Below, in pieces: positions 1 through 9,138 of a DNA stretch of 64,000 bases. Within the stretch, counting starts at the first letter, position 1; the number at the start of each line of letters is the position of its first letter. This stretch comes from Tardiphaga robiniae (GTDB taxonomy: Bacteria > Pseudomonadota > Alphaproteobacteria > Rhizobiales > Xanthobacteraceae): positions 124,001-188,000 of the forward strand of contig NZ_LVYV01000053.1 of assembly GCF_001618955.1 (NCBI RefSeq). The letters are read 5' to 3'. The notes below the pieces were generated by a model. That model searched no databases, was not told the DNA's origin, and saw only the letters and a program-made list of their open reading frames with translations. Made by a program: the position numbers and the translations under genes.

Positions 1-608
1 CTGACGACACCGAACCACGCCAGCGTGCCGATGCCGAGCAGGTTATGCAAATCGAGCCATCGCAGCCGGCGACCGCCATGTCTGCGGACAGCGCCGAAGT
101 CGAGCCGCCGCGTGAACGGGCCATAGAGCACGACGCCCGAGACGATGGCGATGCACAGCAGCAGGCCCATGAAGCCGAGAAACAACGTACCCCAGATGCC
201 GGCGAACATGTCGAGATGCAGCCGCAGCATCACATGGAGGAAGCCCTCATTGGGCTGCGGAATCTCGATTTGCCGCCCGGTCCGGGTGTCGAACACCTGA
301 TAGTGGAAGTCGGCGGGGTCCGTGGTCATCGCGGGCGCCGTCGGCACTTTCACGATGGGGTGGTCGCGGTCGTAAAACAGATAGGGCACCACCTGCCCCG
401 GCCACGCGGCCAGTGCCCGCGCGACGACATCGTCCATCGAGGCCGTCCCCGGCGCCGTGCTGACGGTTTCGAGCTTGAGGTCTGGGCCGAGCTCATCCTT
501 GAAGATCAGCGGCAGGCCGGCGACGCAGAGCAGCAGCGCGAAGATCGTGCAGACCAGGCTGCTCCAACGATGCAGCCACGACCAGACCCGGATCGTGCGC
601 GGAGTCAT
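1..608 (-). CDS. PepSY-associated transmembrane protein (C-terminus off the left edge)
   Basis: About 202 residues are visible; the 3' end is outside the window. The protein begins MTPRTIRVWSWLHRW, has a first membrane segment at about residues 15-36 and a second at about 137-162 carrying HLDMFAGIWGTLFLGFMG. That segment and the W-LHR-SS start are typical of the PepSY-TM family of inner-membrane proteins found beside TonB-dependent siderophore receptors, which are thought to help ferric-siderophore reduction or uptake. It starts 44 bases after the receptor stop, so the two are probably one transcript. Family assignment is firm; the reductase role is only inferred. Confidence 0.85.
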   Translation of the reverse strand, partial: MTPRTIRVWSWLHRWSSLVCTIFALLLCVAGLPLIFKDELGPDLKLETVSTAPGTASMDDVVARALAAWPGQVVPYLFYDRDHPIVKVPTAPAMTTDPADFHYQVFDTRTGRQIEIPQPNEGFLHVMLRLHLDMFAGIWGTLFLGFMGLLLCIAIVSGVVLYGPFTRRLDFGAVRRHGGRRLRWLDLHNLLGIGTLAWFGVV

Positions 609-651
609 TGCACCGCCGCGCCCGAACAGCACCGATTATGATCGTTACGCC

Positions 652-2916
652 TCACCACCGATACCGCATCCCCGCCAGCACTGTGCGGCGATTGGCGTAT
701 TGGCAGTAGAAGCCCGACGAGCAGCTCGAATAATATTCCTTATCGAACAGGTTGTTGACGTTCAGCGTCAGCGACATGCCCTTCAGGCTGCGGGTGAGAT
801 TACCCAACTCGTATTTTAGCGCGAGGTCCGCAACCGTATAGGCCGGCGTACGCAGGGTGTTGTAGTCGTCGCCGAAGGTAGAGCCGACATGGCGGACGCC
901 GCCGCCAAGCGTCAGGCCTGTCACAGGCCCCGTGCGGAACGTGTAGTTCGCCCACGCCGAGCCGTAGAAATCCGGCACCGCCTGCGGGCGCATGCCGAGC
1001 AGGAGTGCGTCGGTGGATTTGGTGACGCGGGTGTCAAGGAAGGTCAACGCGCCAACCAGTTCGAGACTGTCGGTGAAGTTGCCGCGCACCTCGAACTCGG
1101 CACCGGTAGAGCGCACCTCGCCCTGCTGGACGAAGAAACCAGCGACGGCGGCAGGCGACTGCACGTTCTGCTGCCGGATGTCGAACACCGCCGCGGTGAG
1201 CAGGATCGGCAGGAACGTCGGCTGATATTTGACGCCCGCCTCATACTGCTCGCCGGTGGTCGGCACGAAAGGCGAATTGTTGACATCGACGCCGGCCACC
1301 GGCTCGAACGATGTCGAATAGCTCACGTAAGGCGCCACGCCATTGTCGAACAGATAGAGCAGCCCGGCGCGATAGGTCGTCTTGTCGTCGGCCTGGTTCG
1401 AACGCGACGACGCGATCCGGTTCTCCGTGCTCTGGTCCGCCCAGTCATGGCGGATGCCAAGGGTCGCACGCCAGCCGCCGAGGCTGATCTGGTCCTGCGC
1501 ATAAAGGCCGGCCTGCGACAGGTTCTGGCCATTATTGATGAAGGTCGCGAAAGCGCCGACGGGCTGATAATAGATCGGATTGACCACGTCCAGCGCGGTC
1601 GCACCGCCGATCTCGTAGCGCCAGTTGCTGCGGGTTTCCTGATAATCCACGCCGGTGATGATCTTGTGCTGCAGGGCGCCGGTAGCGACGTCGAATTGCA
1701 GGCGATTGTCGGCCGACAGACCATTTACATTTTCCGTCGAGCGGATGGCCCAGCGCGGCAGCTGACCGGTGGCGGTCAGCGGCGCGTTCATCTGCAGCGA
1801 CTGGAAGTCGATATCGACGTGCGAATAACGCATGCTGGATTGCAGGCTGACGACGTCCGTCAGTCGCTTCTCAAGCTGATAGCCGACGCCATATTGCTCG
1901 CGCCTGAAGCTGTCGAAGCCGGGATCGCCAACATTCAGCTTCGAATTCAGGTAGGGCTGATACTGCGCGGGCGCGAGCGACTTCGCATAGATAGAGTTGA
2001 AATAGCCGCCCTTCGGATCGTTCTGATAGTAGCTCTGGATCGTGAAGCGGGTGTCCATGTCCGGCGCCCAAGTCAGCGACGGCGCCACGGCGACGCGCTG
2101 CTCATCGACGCCGCCGTAGCGCGTGCCGGACGAACGGCCGATGGCGCTGAGGCTGTAAAGCCAGTGGCCTTCCTTATCCAGCGCGCCCTGGCTGGTGACG
2201 CCCGACTGGATGCGACCATAGCTGCCACCTTCGACGCGGAATTCGTTGAAGGGCGTGGCGCTCGGCATCCGGCTGACCTGATTGACGAGGCCGCCCGGGT
2301 TGCTCTGCCCGTACAGCATCGCGGAAGGCCCCTTCAGCACGTCGATGCGATCGAGCAGGAACGGATCGATGGCGGCGACGGCAAAGGCCTGGCCGCGTGG
2401 CAGCTTCAACCCGTCGAAATAGCTGACATAGCTGGTGGTGAGGCCGAACGAGCCAAATCCGCGCATAAAGATGCTGTCGTAGCGCGAATTGGTGTCGGCA
2501 TCAGACAGCACGCCGGCGGTGTAGCGCAGCGCGTTACCGACGGTCTGTGCGTTCTGGTCGTCGATCTGGCGACGGGTGATGGTGGAGATCGACTGCGGCG
2601 TCTCCAGTACCGGCGTGTCGGTCTTGGTTGCGGTGCCCGAAGTCTTGTCGAGATAGCGGTCCGACGTATTGGTGGGGTTGCTCACGCTACGCGTCGGCCG
2701 CTGTGCCGCGGGCGCCGCCCGTCGTGCTGTGGCCAGCGGTGCGACGCGTGGACGCACGGCCGCGCGCCGCGCCGAGCGATTGGGCGGCTGCTGCACCGTC
2801 ACCGGCGGCAATGCGACAGACGCATCCCGCGGCGCCGGCTGCGCTTCTGCGGGCAAAATACCCAGCGTTGCCGCAGCAAAAGCCGCCCACACGATCGATT
2901 GACGATTGCACCCCAT
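652..2916 (-). CDS. TonB-dependent siderophore receptor
   Basis: Outer-membrane ligand-gated channel for a ferric siderophore, powered by TonB-ExbBD. I start at the internal ATG giving MGCNRQSIVWAAFAAATLGI, because this makes a clean signal peptide cut after about residue 26 and a 754-residue protein; the longer reading to 3003 adds a non-signal leader. The plug domain follows (ETPQSISTITRRQID, then MRGFG and IDVLKGPSAMLYGQSNPGG), then a beta-barrel ending in the aromatic terminus RYRW, as needed for Bam insertion. The plug wording resembles FhuA/FcuA-type ferrichrome-class receptors, but the substrate cannot be read from sequence. It is divergent from a TetR regulator across a 149-base gap with a perfect palindrome, and followed by the PepSY membrane gene. 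Confidence 0.93.
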   Translation of the reverse strand: MGCNRQSIVWAAFAAATLGILPAEAQPAPRDASVALPPVTVQQPPNRSARRAAVRPRVAPLATARRAAPAAQRPTRSVSNPTNTSDRYLDKTSGTATKTDTPVLETPQSISTITRRQIDDQNAQTVGNALRYTAGVLSDADTNSRYDSIFMRGFGSFGLTTSYVSYFDGLKLPRGQAFAVAAIDPFLLDRIDVLKGPSAMLYGQSNPGGLVNQVSRMPSATPFNEFRVEGGSYGRIQSGVTSQGALDKEGHWLYSLSAIGRSSGTRYGGVDEQRVAVAPSLTWAPDMDTRFTIQSYYQNDPKGGYFNSIYAKSLAPAQYQPYLNSKLNVGDPGFDSFRREQYGVGYQLEKRLTDVVSLQSSMRYSHVDIDFQSLQMNAPLTATGQLPRWAIRSTENVNGLSADNRLQFDVATGALQHKIITGVDYQETRSNWRYEIGGATALDVVNPIYYQPVGAFATFINNGQNLSQAGLYAQDQISLGGWRATLGIRHDWADQSTENRIASSRSNQADDKTTYRAGLLYLFDNGVAPYVSYSTSFEPVAGVDVNNSPFVPTTGEQYEAGVKYQPTFLPILLTAAVFDIRQQNVQSPAAVAGFFVQQGEVRSTGAEFEVRGNFTDSLELVGALTFLDTRVTKSTDALLLGMRPQAVPDFYGSAWANYTFRTGPVTGLTLGGGVRHVGSTFGDDYNTLRTPAYTVADLALKYELGNLTRSLKGMSLTLNVNNLFDKEYYSSCSSGFYCQYANRRTVLAGMRYRW

Positions 2917-2957
2917 CACATTCCCCAGCAGTTCCACATTGACGGGGCAAGCAATAA

Positions 2958-2977
2958 ACGGGACGGGACCGTCCTGT
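2958..2977. promoter_or_regulatory. Palindromic candidate operator between receptor and tetR
   Basis: The core is a perfect inverted repeat GGACGG-GA-CCGTCC at 2961-2974, extending to 9-2-9 with one mismatch. A second weaker dyad, TTGCC-N7-GGCAA, lies at 2987-3003. Both sit in the divergent gap between the receptor and the TetR gene, where a self-regulating TetR repressor normally binds. Binding is inferred. Confidence 0.55.
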
Positions 2978-3065
2978 CCATAAAGATTGCCAAATGCGGG
3001 CAAATCTGAAATTGGAATTGCTCGAAAGATTTACTTCACCGGAAGCACCAGAGTCAGGAGTGCGC

Positions 3066-3725
3066 ATGCAGGGCGCATCGACCAACAAGGGCGGGCGTCC
3101 GCACAAGACCGGCAGCGAAGCCAAGTCGCTCCTCATCATCGAGACCGCGTCGCGGCTCTTCGCGCAGCAGGGATATGCCGCGACCTCGGTCGAGCAGGTG
3201 GTGGCCGCCTGCGGGATGGGCAAGGACACGGTGTATCGCCGCTATCCCTCCAAACTGGCACTGTTCGAGGGCGTGGTCGAACATGCGCGCGAACAAACTC
3301 AGGCGCATTTCCAGACAACGATGGCGGCGCAGAAGGGCGATGCACTGACGCAGCTGCGCGCCGCGGCCCGCTGGCTGCTGACTGTCAATCTCGATCCAAC
3401 TCTGATCGCCTTCAAGCGGATCGCCTTCAGCGAGGCCATCGTGGTCGGGCAATCCGTCAACAAGCGGCCTGACGATCCGATCATGGACCGGCTGTTCGCG
3501 CTTATCCGCGGCGCGCAGGAGGCGGGCGAGATCGCGCAGGGGGATATCGGCGTGCTGGCAATGCATCTGCTCAACAGCATCGCCGTCGGGCCGATGATCG
3601 ATGCTATGCTCGGCCAGACGACCTATGCCTCGACGCGCGCCCAGGACGCCTATTTCGAGAAAGCATGGGCGCTGTTTCTGGGCGGTGCCCGCGGCGGCAT
3701 CGCGCCTCCAGGGAAGCCTGCCTGA
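3066..3725 (+). CDS. TetR/AcrR family transcriptional regulator
   Basis: Predicted DNA-binding repressor of 219 residues. The N-terminal helix-turn-helix is clear: IIETASRLFAQQGYAATSVEQV followed by GKDTVYRRYPSKLALFEGVV, the usual TetR recognition-helix pattern with Y-R-R-Y in place of Y-Y-H-F. The C-terminal ligand domain is typical in length but gives no hint of ligand. I chose the ATG at 3066 because CAGGAG lies 5 bases upstream and the protein then starts just before the GRP-K basic arm; a longer frame from 2994 would run through the operator region. It is divergent from the siderophore receptor and probably controls it. Confidence 0.88.
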   Translation: MQGASTNKGGRPHKTGSEAKSLLIIETASRLFAQQGYAATSVEQVVAACGMGKDTVYRRYPSKLALFEGVVEHAREQTQAHFQTTMAAQKGDALTQLRAAARWLLTVNLDPTLIAFKRIAFSEAIVVGQSVNKRPDDPIMDRLFALIRGAQEAGEIAQGDIGVLAMHLLNSIAVGPMIDAMLGQTTYASTRAQDAYFEKAWALFLGGARGGIAPPGKPA

Positions 3726-3836
3726 CGACGTCCGGGGATGACGGACGTGAGCCGCCCTCGCTTTTCATTCGCGCCGCCCGTTTGTGCTACGCCCACTCCC
3801 AACGATAATGATGAAAATTGCGGGAGAACGCGGACC

Positions 3837-3911
3837 ATGAAGCTGCTCAATCCCGACGACCTTGTTGCCATCGATATCCACACCCATGCTGAGGAACCCT
3901 GTGGGTGTCAC
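3837..3911 (+). pseudogene. 5' fragment of an amidohydrolase gene
   Basis: Only the first 25 or so codons remain: an ATG behind GGGAGAA, then MKLLNPDDLVAIDIHTHAEE and PCGCH. This is the characteristic start of amidohydrolase-2 (ACMSD-like metal-dependent hydrolase) proteins of rhizobia, with the first metal-binding HxH (HTH). After about 3911 the similarity stops abruptly and an unrelated relic begins, so the rest of the gene was lost. The original RBS and start survive, hence a short chimeric peptide could still be made. Confidence 0.6.
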
Positions 3912-3942
3912 GTGGATATTGGGCCGGGCAGGGAGAACCAAC

Positions 3943-4140
3943 ATGTAGCAGCTGAGGCCCGTCGAGCTGAAACTAGCCAAAGATCTGTTCGAAATGAGCA
4001 TCGGCTACGTTCTCGCCTTTACGAACGCCACCCGACGACTTCTTTCGCAGGGGAATGGGCGTCAACATCTTTGATGATGCCTACGCCACCTCAGGCGGGA
4101 GCAAAGGCGAACTGCTCGGGACATTTCTGGCGATTGCGGA
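3943..4140 (+). pseudogene. Relic of an AbiJ-like (abortive infection) N-terminal domain
   Basis: In one frame the DNA reads LRPVELKLAKDLFEMSIGYV and then LAFTNATR; after a frameshift near 4045 it continues in another frame as MGVNIFDDAYATSGGSKGEL followed by LGTFLAIAE. Joined, this looks like the N-terminal domain found in front of HEPN-type AbiJ abortive-infection proteins (pattern LAKDLFEM..GYVLdFtN.TF...GvnI.D..YA..GgSKg.rL..FL). The second codon after the old start is TAG, and no C-terminal effector remains. Family match is from memory. Confidence 0.45.
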
Positions 4141-4320
4141 GCGGAGGACGTCATCGCCATGCTCGAGACGCTCGATCGCGGCAACCTGCACGACCGCGCC
4201 ATGCTGCTGACCGGCTTGGCCGGCGGGCTGCGGCGTTCCGAAGTGGTCGGCCTTGATGTCGGTCCAGAGCAGATAGAGGACGGCAGCGGCTGGGTCGAGA
4301 TCCTCGACAAGGACATAGTT
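4141..4320 (+). pseudogene. Relic of a tyrosine recombinase (internal fragment)
   Basis: Reads EDVIAMLETLDRGNLHDRAM, then LLTGLAGGLRRSEVVGLDVG and EDGSGWVEILDK. The segment GLAGGLRRSEVVGL carries the box I arginine of phage-type integrases (consensus a-TGlR-sEl). Neither the N-terminal core-binding domain nor the HxxR and tyrosine part is present, so it is a dead fragment fused directly to the AbiJ-like relic. Nothing gene-like is seen between here and 4472. Confidence 0.6.
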
Positions 4321-4472
4321 GATTGTACTTCACGGCTTACGCCGTCCCGTCAAGTTCGGCCGCGATCCTACCACGGCGGCCTGATCGACGAGTCCGCGCC
4401 TAAGGCAAGGCGCATAACGAGCTTCTGATGTTTGCACGCGGGGCATCTTGCGGCGGTAGGTCTACCGAATTC

Positions 4473-5003
4473 TTACGTTCGTCCGCCCCCTCTCCGCTCA
4501 CTGGGAGAGATCTTCTCAAAGCGGAACATGTCCCAGGTCTCGGTCTGCTGGTCTCGGGTGATCGCGACGATGTGGAAGCCGCACTTGTTCACGTAGAAGG
4601 CAACGTTCCTGAGCGCGAAGGTAGGGCTCTGAAGCTCCCACACGCGAACGTCCTGATAGATCTGCTCGATTTTGCGCCAAATCCGTTGACCAAAGCCCTT
4701 GCCGTGATAAGCCGCGCTTAGCCCGAAGAGTTCAACCACTCCCCTTCTCTCGGCGCGATCGAACCGAATGAAAATCCCGCCGATGATGTCTTGACCCACC
4801 AAGATCTTGAATACGACGCCGTTGTCTCCGAAGAAGTCGCGTTGGCGGACAGGGTGCTGCCCGTCTCTTCCCGGCATCGCCTGGCCGCCATGGGATGCTT
4901 CAAACGTGTTTTGTAGTGCAACCTCCACGATGCGTTCAACAGTCGATAACTCGCTGATGTCGATCTCGCGCAGGATCAGGTCACCCATGTCGAATTGCTG
5001 CAC
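4473..5003 (-). CDS. GNAT family N-acetyltransferase
   Basis: Predicted acetyl-CoA-dependent acetyltransferase of 176 residues; substrate unknown. The acetyl-CoA pyrophosphate-binding motif is LSAAYHGKGFGQRIWRKIE (Q/R-x-x-G-x-G/A type), preceded by beta strands IGGIFIRF and VVELFGL and followed by LRNVAFYVNKCGF, the usual N-x-x-A-xx-fY-x-k-x-GF end of the fold. I use the GTG at 5003 because AAGGAG lies 8 bases upstream; the ATG at 4988 and a longer reading to 5057 are alternatives. It lies downstream of macB on the same strand, 128 bases after its stop, and may be cotranscribed. Confidence 0.82.
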   Translation of the reverse strand: MQQFDMGDLILREIDISELSTVERIVEVALQNTFEASHGGQAMPGRDGQHPVRQRDFFGDNGVVFKILVGQDIIGGIFIRFDRAERRGVVELFGLSAAYHGKGFGQRIWRKIEQIYQDVRVWELQSPTFALRNVAFYVNKCGFHIVAITRDQQTETWDMFRFEKISPSERRGGGRT

Positions 5004-5130
5004 GTCGCACGCTCCTTGATTGTGTTCCGCGTGATTGATGCGATTCATGTCATGCATCTTCGGAGGAAAAACAGAATGAGACTATTCTTCTGCAATTTGA
5101 TCTCTATCTCGACGATGAATTCATCCGTTT

Positions 5131-7089
5131 CTACTCCCTCGCCAGCGCCGCCACCGGGTCAAGATGTGACGCATTGCGAGCCGGCCAAAAGCCAAAGACG
5201 ACACCAATCAGACTTGAACAAAGGAACGCGGCGACGATCGAGGCTGTTGAATATACAACGCTGAAACTGGTGCTGAACATGCTGAGTGCGGCACCGAAGC
5301 CGAGCGCTATTGCGATGCCTAGAACACCGCCGATGAGACAGACCAGCATCGCCTCGATCAGGAACTGCTGGAGAATATCACCCTGGCGCGCGCCAACAGC
5401 CATGCGCACACCGATCTCGGAAACGCGTTCGGAAACCGAGACCAACATGATGTTCATCACGCCGATGCCGCCGACGATCAGCGAGATCACCGCGATCGCT
5501 GCGATCAGAAGCGTCATGGTCTGCGTGGTGCTGGTGATGGTCTTACGAATATCGTCGGTATTGAGGATGAAGAAATCCTTTCTGCCGTGCCGCTGCATCA
5601 GAAAGCGGGTCACATCCTGCTCGGCAAGCGTCGTCGCCACGTCGTCATTGATGCGCACGGTAATGCTGCGTAAGGAATGGCTTCCGACAAAGCGCGCTTG
5701 CACGGTCGTGTAGGGAAGATAGAGCGATGGATTCTGGTTCGAGCCGAAGCCGCCTTGGCGCGCCTGCACGACCCCGATAATGCGAAGCGGAACCTTTCCC
5801 GCCAGGATCACCTGTCCGACAGGACTGGTTCCGTCGGCGAACAGCGCGGTCCTGGTGTTCGCATCGATCACCACCTCCTGTGCCACTTTGCGCACGCTGG
5901 TGGCATCGAAGAAGCGGCCTTCGGAGAGTTTCATGCCGGCCGCGGAGAAATACCGGTCGCCGACTCCGTTGGTGAGCGCGCTCGCCTCCTTGGCGCCGAA
6001 GCGGATGGTGCTGGAAGTCGAGACGGTTGGCGTCACCGCCGCAATATAAGGCTGCTTCGCCAGTTCGGTCGCATCGGACACGACCAGCGTGGTAATCTTG
6101 CTGGACCGGGTGTCGCCAAAATCCTTGCCTGCAAAAATCTCCAGCGTATTAGTGCCGAGGCCGGAGATGTCCGCCAATACCCGCTGTTGCGAGCCTTGGC
6201 CGAGCGCAACGACGCTGACAACCGACGCGATGCCGATGATGATACCTAGCATGGTGAGAAAGGTACGCAGCTTGTGCGCCTGCATCGCCAGTAGGGCCAT
6301 GCGAAAGGCTTCGCGGAAGCGGTCGAGCCAGGCCGCAAGCGACGACCTGCCGGATTGAGCAGGTTCTCTGCCATCGGATACGGCGGGCCGCGTGGAGGCC
6401 CTGTCATTCGTGCTATCGGATACGATCTCGCCATCGCTGATTTCGATGATGCGGCTGGCACGGCTTGCAACGGACATGTCATGCGTGACGATGACGACGG
6501 TCCGCCCCTCCGCGTGCAGTTCGTCGAGGATGCGCAGCACGTCCTCGCCACTATACTTGTCGAGCGCGCCGGTAGGCTCGTCGGCAAGGATGACATTGGC
6601 GTTATTCATCAGGGCGCGGGCAATGGAGACGCGCTGCTGCTGACCTCCGGACAATTGGCCGGGCCGGTGGTGCGTGCGGTCGGCCATACCGAGGCGGCTC
6701 AGCAAGGCGGCGGCCCGCGCGCCGCGTTCATTTCGATTGCGGTTGGCGTAAATCGCCGGCATCTCGACATTACCGAGAGCAGTCAGTTCATTGAGCAGAT
6801 GATAGCGCTGGAAGATGAACCCGAAGTGCTCTCGTCTCAGCGCCGCCAGTTCGTCAGCGTTGAGGGATGCAGTTTCCCGCCCGGAGAAACGGTAGCTTCC
6901 CGATGTCGGTTGGTCGAGACAGCCGAGGATATTCATCAGCGTCGATTTGCCGGAACCCGATGCGCCGACGATCGCCACCATCTCGCCGGCTTCGATGGCG
7001 AGATTGATATCCTTCAGACCGGCTATGGTTGCGTCGCCCGAGGGATATTCGCGCCTGATGCCGGAGAGAGCGATGAGCGGCTGCACCAT
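5131..7089 (-). CDS. macB: MacB-type ABC exporter: fused ATPase and permease
   Basis: A 652-residue inner-membrane protein with an N-terminal ATPase and a C-terminal MacB/FtsX-like permease, the layout of MacB, which pumps macrolides, lipopeptides or siderophores with MacA and TolC. Walker A is GASGSGKST at residues 42-50, the signature is [15 protein letters not shown], and Walker B is [12 protein letters not shown]. The permease has one membrane helix near 275-300, a periplasmic core, and three helices near the C-terminus, ending [20 protein letters not shown]. It stops at 5131 and starts 5 bases after the truncated macA stop. With macA broken upstream, the pump probably lacks its adaptor unless one is supplied from elsewhere. 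Confidence 0.92.
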   Translation of the reverse strand: MVQPLIALSGIRREYPSGDATIAGLKDINLAIEAGEMVAIVGASGSGKSTLMNILGCLDQPTSGSYRFSGRETASLNADELAALRREHFGFIFQRYHLLNELTALGNVEMPAIYANRNRNERGARAAALLSRLGMADRTHHRPGQLSGGQQQRVSIARALMNNANVILADEPTGALDKYSGEDVLRILDELHAEGRTVVIVTHDMSVASRASRIIEISDGEIVSDSTNDRASTRPAVSDGREPAQSGRSSLAAWLDRFREAFRMALLAMQAHKLRTFLTMLGIIIGIASVVSVVALGQGSQQRVLADISGLGTNTLEIFAGKDFGDTRSSKITTLVVSDATELAKQPYIAAVTPTVSTSSTIRFGAKEASALTNGVGDRYFSAAGMKLSEGRFFDATSVRKVAQEVVIDANTRTALFADGTSPVGQVILAGKVPLRIIGVVQARQGGFGSNQNPSLYLPYTTVQARFVGSHSLRSITVRINDDVATTLAEQDVTRFLMQRHGRKDFFILNTDDIRKTITSTTQTMTLLIAAIAVISLIVGGIGVMNIMLVSVSERVSEIGVRMAVGARQGDILQQFLIEAMLVCLIGGVLGIAIALGFGAALSMFSTSFSVVYSTASIVAAFLCSSLIGVVFGFWPARNASHLDPVAALARE

Positions 7090-7093
7090 GACG

Positions 7094-7465
7094 CTAGAAT
7101 CCCATCGGCGGGGGACCGCCCGGGCTTCGCGAATTCATCGTTGACGTCTGTGTCAAGGCCTCTCCGGTGACGACCCGCTCGCCTTCCTCTAGGCCGGCCT
7201 TAACTTCCGCCGTGACCTTGTTGTTGAGGCCTACCTTGATCTTTCGCTCGGACGTTGTACCATCTGTAGCCACGATGCGCACTGTGTAGCGGCCGGCAGC
7301 CTCTGCTGTGCCCAGCGCGGCGGCTGGAATCGTCAGGGCATTCTTCGCATTTCCGAGAACGATCTGGACCTCGGCCGTCATATAAGTTTGCAGCCGACCG
7401 TCTTCGTTAGGCACGTTAAAGGTCCCGTTGTAGTAGATAGCGCTCGACGAAGAGGAACTGGTGCA
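7094..7465 (-). pseudogene. macA: C-terminal remnant of MacA (membrane fusion protein)
   Basis: The last third of a MacA/HlyD adaptor remains: SSSSSSAIYYNGTFNVPNED then GRLQTYMTAEVQIVLGNAKN and ALTIPAAALG, matching the beta-barrel and membrane-proximal domains of MacA, ending GGPPPMGF. The N-terminal membrane anchor, hairpin and lipoyl domains are missing. Immediately upstream (near 7465) the DNA becomes the 3' part of a DUF932 gene in a different frame, so a deletion or recombination joined the two. The first in-frame ATG/GTG would give at most 106 residues, unlikely to work as an adaptor. Confidence 0.85.
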
Positions 7466-8445
7466 CTGCGGGCTACGATCTGCTCCCGCGCGGCCTTGAT
7501 ACCGGCGATGAATGGCGCAGGCGACGAATCGGCGAAACTCGTCAGAGCCGGTGCCGCTTCGTGCGCGAAACGCTGTGCAGCAAACTTGGAATGCCGGATG
7601 GTGATTTGCTCGAAGTTCTCGACACCCCAGAGATTGCGATTCATGCAGACGGCGCGGAGATAGAACGATGCGATGCCCAGCGTCTTAGACCCGACTTCAC
7701 TGTTCCAGCAATAGAAGCCCCGGAAATACAAGTCTGGCGATCCATCCGGTAAGTGTCCCGCCTCGATGGGATGGGTGTCATCCACCAGGAACAGGAACAC
7801 GTCGCGGTCACTGGCGTAGAGCGTCGTCGCTTCGTTAGTGATGTCCACAAATGGGTTATGCGTCATCGTATTCCAGTCGAGCACGCCCGGCACCTTCCAC
7901 CGTGTATCTCCGGTCCCATTGCCCGCGATCTTCATGACGGCGGCGACCAACTCGTGATCCCAGATGCGGCCATAATCTGGGCCCGTGACGGCACGAAGCT
8001 CGACACGACCGTCGTCGGCTTCCAATGTTTTCACCAGTTCGGCGCGATGCGACAGCAAGCCATGTTGCAGATTGATCGCGGCCAGCGGTGCAGGAAGCTG
8101 CCGCATATAGGATGACGGTGCACCGACGAGTGTACAGAGCTGCCCAAAGCTCCAATGCGTCGGCGCAACCGGCTCGTCTCGCCCCGGCACGATCAATGCT
8201 AGCCGCTCGGCATTGTCGCGGCTCGCCTCCACCCTGACGGCGCGGCTTTCCACGGTGCGGGCCTGTGCGAACTCGGCACGGCGGCGCACCGCGTCATGAA
8301 GATCGGTGAGGCTGAGAAAGCGCTCATCATCGGGACGGGAAAACCACTCCGACGACACACGGCCAATCCGCTGGCCGCGCGATACATCCACGCGAAAGCG
8401 GTCGGAAACAGGCTGCTCGTTCTGGGTCAGGGTTATCATGGTCAT
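7378..8445 (-). CDS. DUF932 protein, C-terminus replaced by out-of-frame macA sequence
   Basis: Reads MTMITLTQNEQPVSDRFRVD onward through a well-preserved DUF932 domain (phage/plasmid-like protein family found on conjugative plasmids and ICEs; function unknown). AAAGGAG lies 8 bases before the ATG at 8445. The family sequence continues to about IKAAREQIVARSAP (near 7465), then the frame crosses into macA DNA, adding about 24 foreign residues to the stop. Intact relatives run further with a basic, helical C-terminus, so this is a truncated chimera of 355 residues. It lies downstream of DUF736 copy 1, as in ICE backbones. Confidence 0.75.
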   Translation of the reverse strand: MTMITLTQNEQPVSDRFRVDVSRGQRIGRVSSEWFSRPDDERFLSLTDLHDAVRRRAEFAQARTVESRAVRVEASRDNAERLALIVPGRDEPVAPTHWSFGQLCTLVGAPSSYMRQLPAPLAAINLQHGLLSHRAELVKTLEADDGRVELRAVTGPDYGRIWDHELVAAVMKIAGNGTGDTRWKVPGVLDWNTMTHNPFVDITNEATTLYASDRDVFLFLVDDTHPIEAGHLPDGSPDLYFRGFYCWNSEVGSKTLGIASFYLRAVCMNRNLWGVENFEQITIRHSKFAAQRFAHEAAPALTSFADSSPAPFIAGIKAAREQIVARSAPVPLRRALSTTTGPLTCLTKTVGCKLI

Positions 8446-8778
8446 CGCTCATTCTCCTTTAGGTCTGGGTTGAAGCGCAGCGCTGCGCTGCAACCCTGCC
8501 CGTCGGCGAGACCGGGGTAGCAAGGGCAAGGGCGGCCGGAGTGGAGGGGGATCGCCCGCCCACAGGGGCGCGCGACGCGCGCGTCTGCACGCGCCTGGCG
8601 CTCATCATGTCGTCATGAAAATGCTGCGATGGCGCGGAAGACCGGGGAAACCACTCCGGCCGGCGCCGGAACGGTGCTTTACCCTTGCGCGCGCGAGGGC
8701 GGAGCCCTTAGCCATCATCCAACGACAAGAAAGCCGAAGGTCTCGGCCCTTCCTTCTGCGCGACGGTGGCCTAAGCGC

Positions 8779-8809
8779 AAAAAAAGCCCCGCCTCCGAAG
8801 AGGCGGGGC
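8779..8809 (-). terminator. Rho-independent terminator of DUF736 copy 1
   Basis: On the minus strand a perfect 10-bp stem GCCCCGCCTC/GAGGCGGGGC with a TTCG tetraloop is followed by seven T residues. It lies 18 bases after the DUF736 stop. The same structure recurs at 19452-19482. Confidence 0.93.
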
Positions 8810-8826
8810 GCGTCGATCCGGTTGGA

Positions 8827-9138
8827 TCAGTCGCCGTTGCGGCGGGACCAGATTAGCGTGAAGCTGTCATCGGCCTCCCCCTTCACCAGCGAGGCGTAAA
8901 TCGGTGCCGGAAAGCTCGGATCGTCGAGCTTGACCGAGAGATATTCGCGATCGGTCTCCCGTGCGGTCTTCTTCCAGGCAGCGCCGAACTCGGTGGCGCC
9001 TGTCAGGATGCGATAGTCGGGCGCCTTGTCGTTTTCCTTTTCGGTCGCGACGAATGTCGCCTTGACGTTGAGCGTCAGTGTTTTGACCGAGCCGGTGAAG
9101 CCGTTATTCGACGCAGTGAAGGTTCCGATGGTAGCCAT
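8827..9138 (-). CDS. DUF736 family protein, copy 1
   Basis: A 103-residue protein beginning [20 protein letters not shown] and ending [11 protein letters not shown], full length for DUF736, a small beta-rich family of unknown function almost always carried on plasmids and integrative conjugative elements of alphaproteobacteria next to parB and DUF932 genes. It is followed by a strong terminator. Copy 2 at 19500-19811 differs only at residues 45 (Leu here, Val there) and 89 (Ala here, Gly there), showing that both copies are under selection or the duplication is fairly recent. DUF932 lies downstream, so this copy keeps the 3' half of the ICE block. Confidence 0.9.
   Translation of the reverse strand: MATIGTFTASNNGFTGSVKTLTLNVKATFVATEKENDKAPDYRILTGATEFGAAWKKTARETDREYLSVKLDDPSFPAPIYASLVKGEADDSFTLIWSRRNGD

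Noticed and set aside
889-3009. 706-codon plus-strand ORF opposite the siderophore receptor
   Set aside because: Arg/Ala/Gly-rich shadow of the receptor gene with no recognisable domain; caused by high GC at third positions.
3738-4256. An intact 172-residue amidohydrolase-like gene
   Set aside because: Only about 25 codons match an amidohydrolase; the rest is out-of-frame relic DNA.
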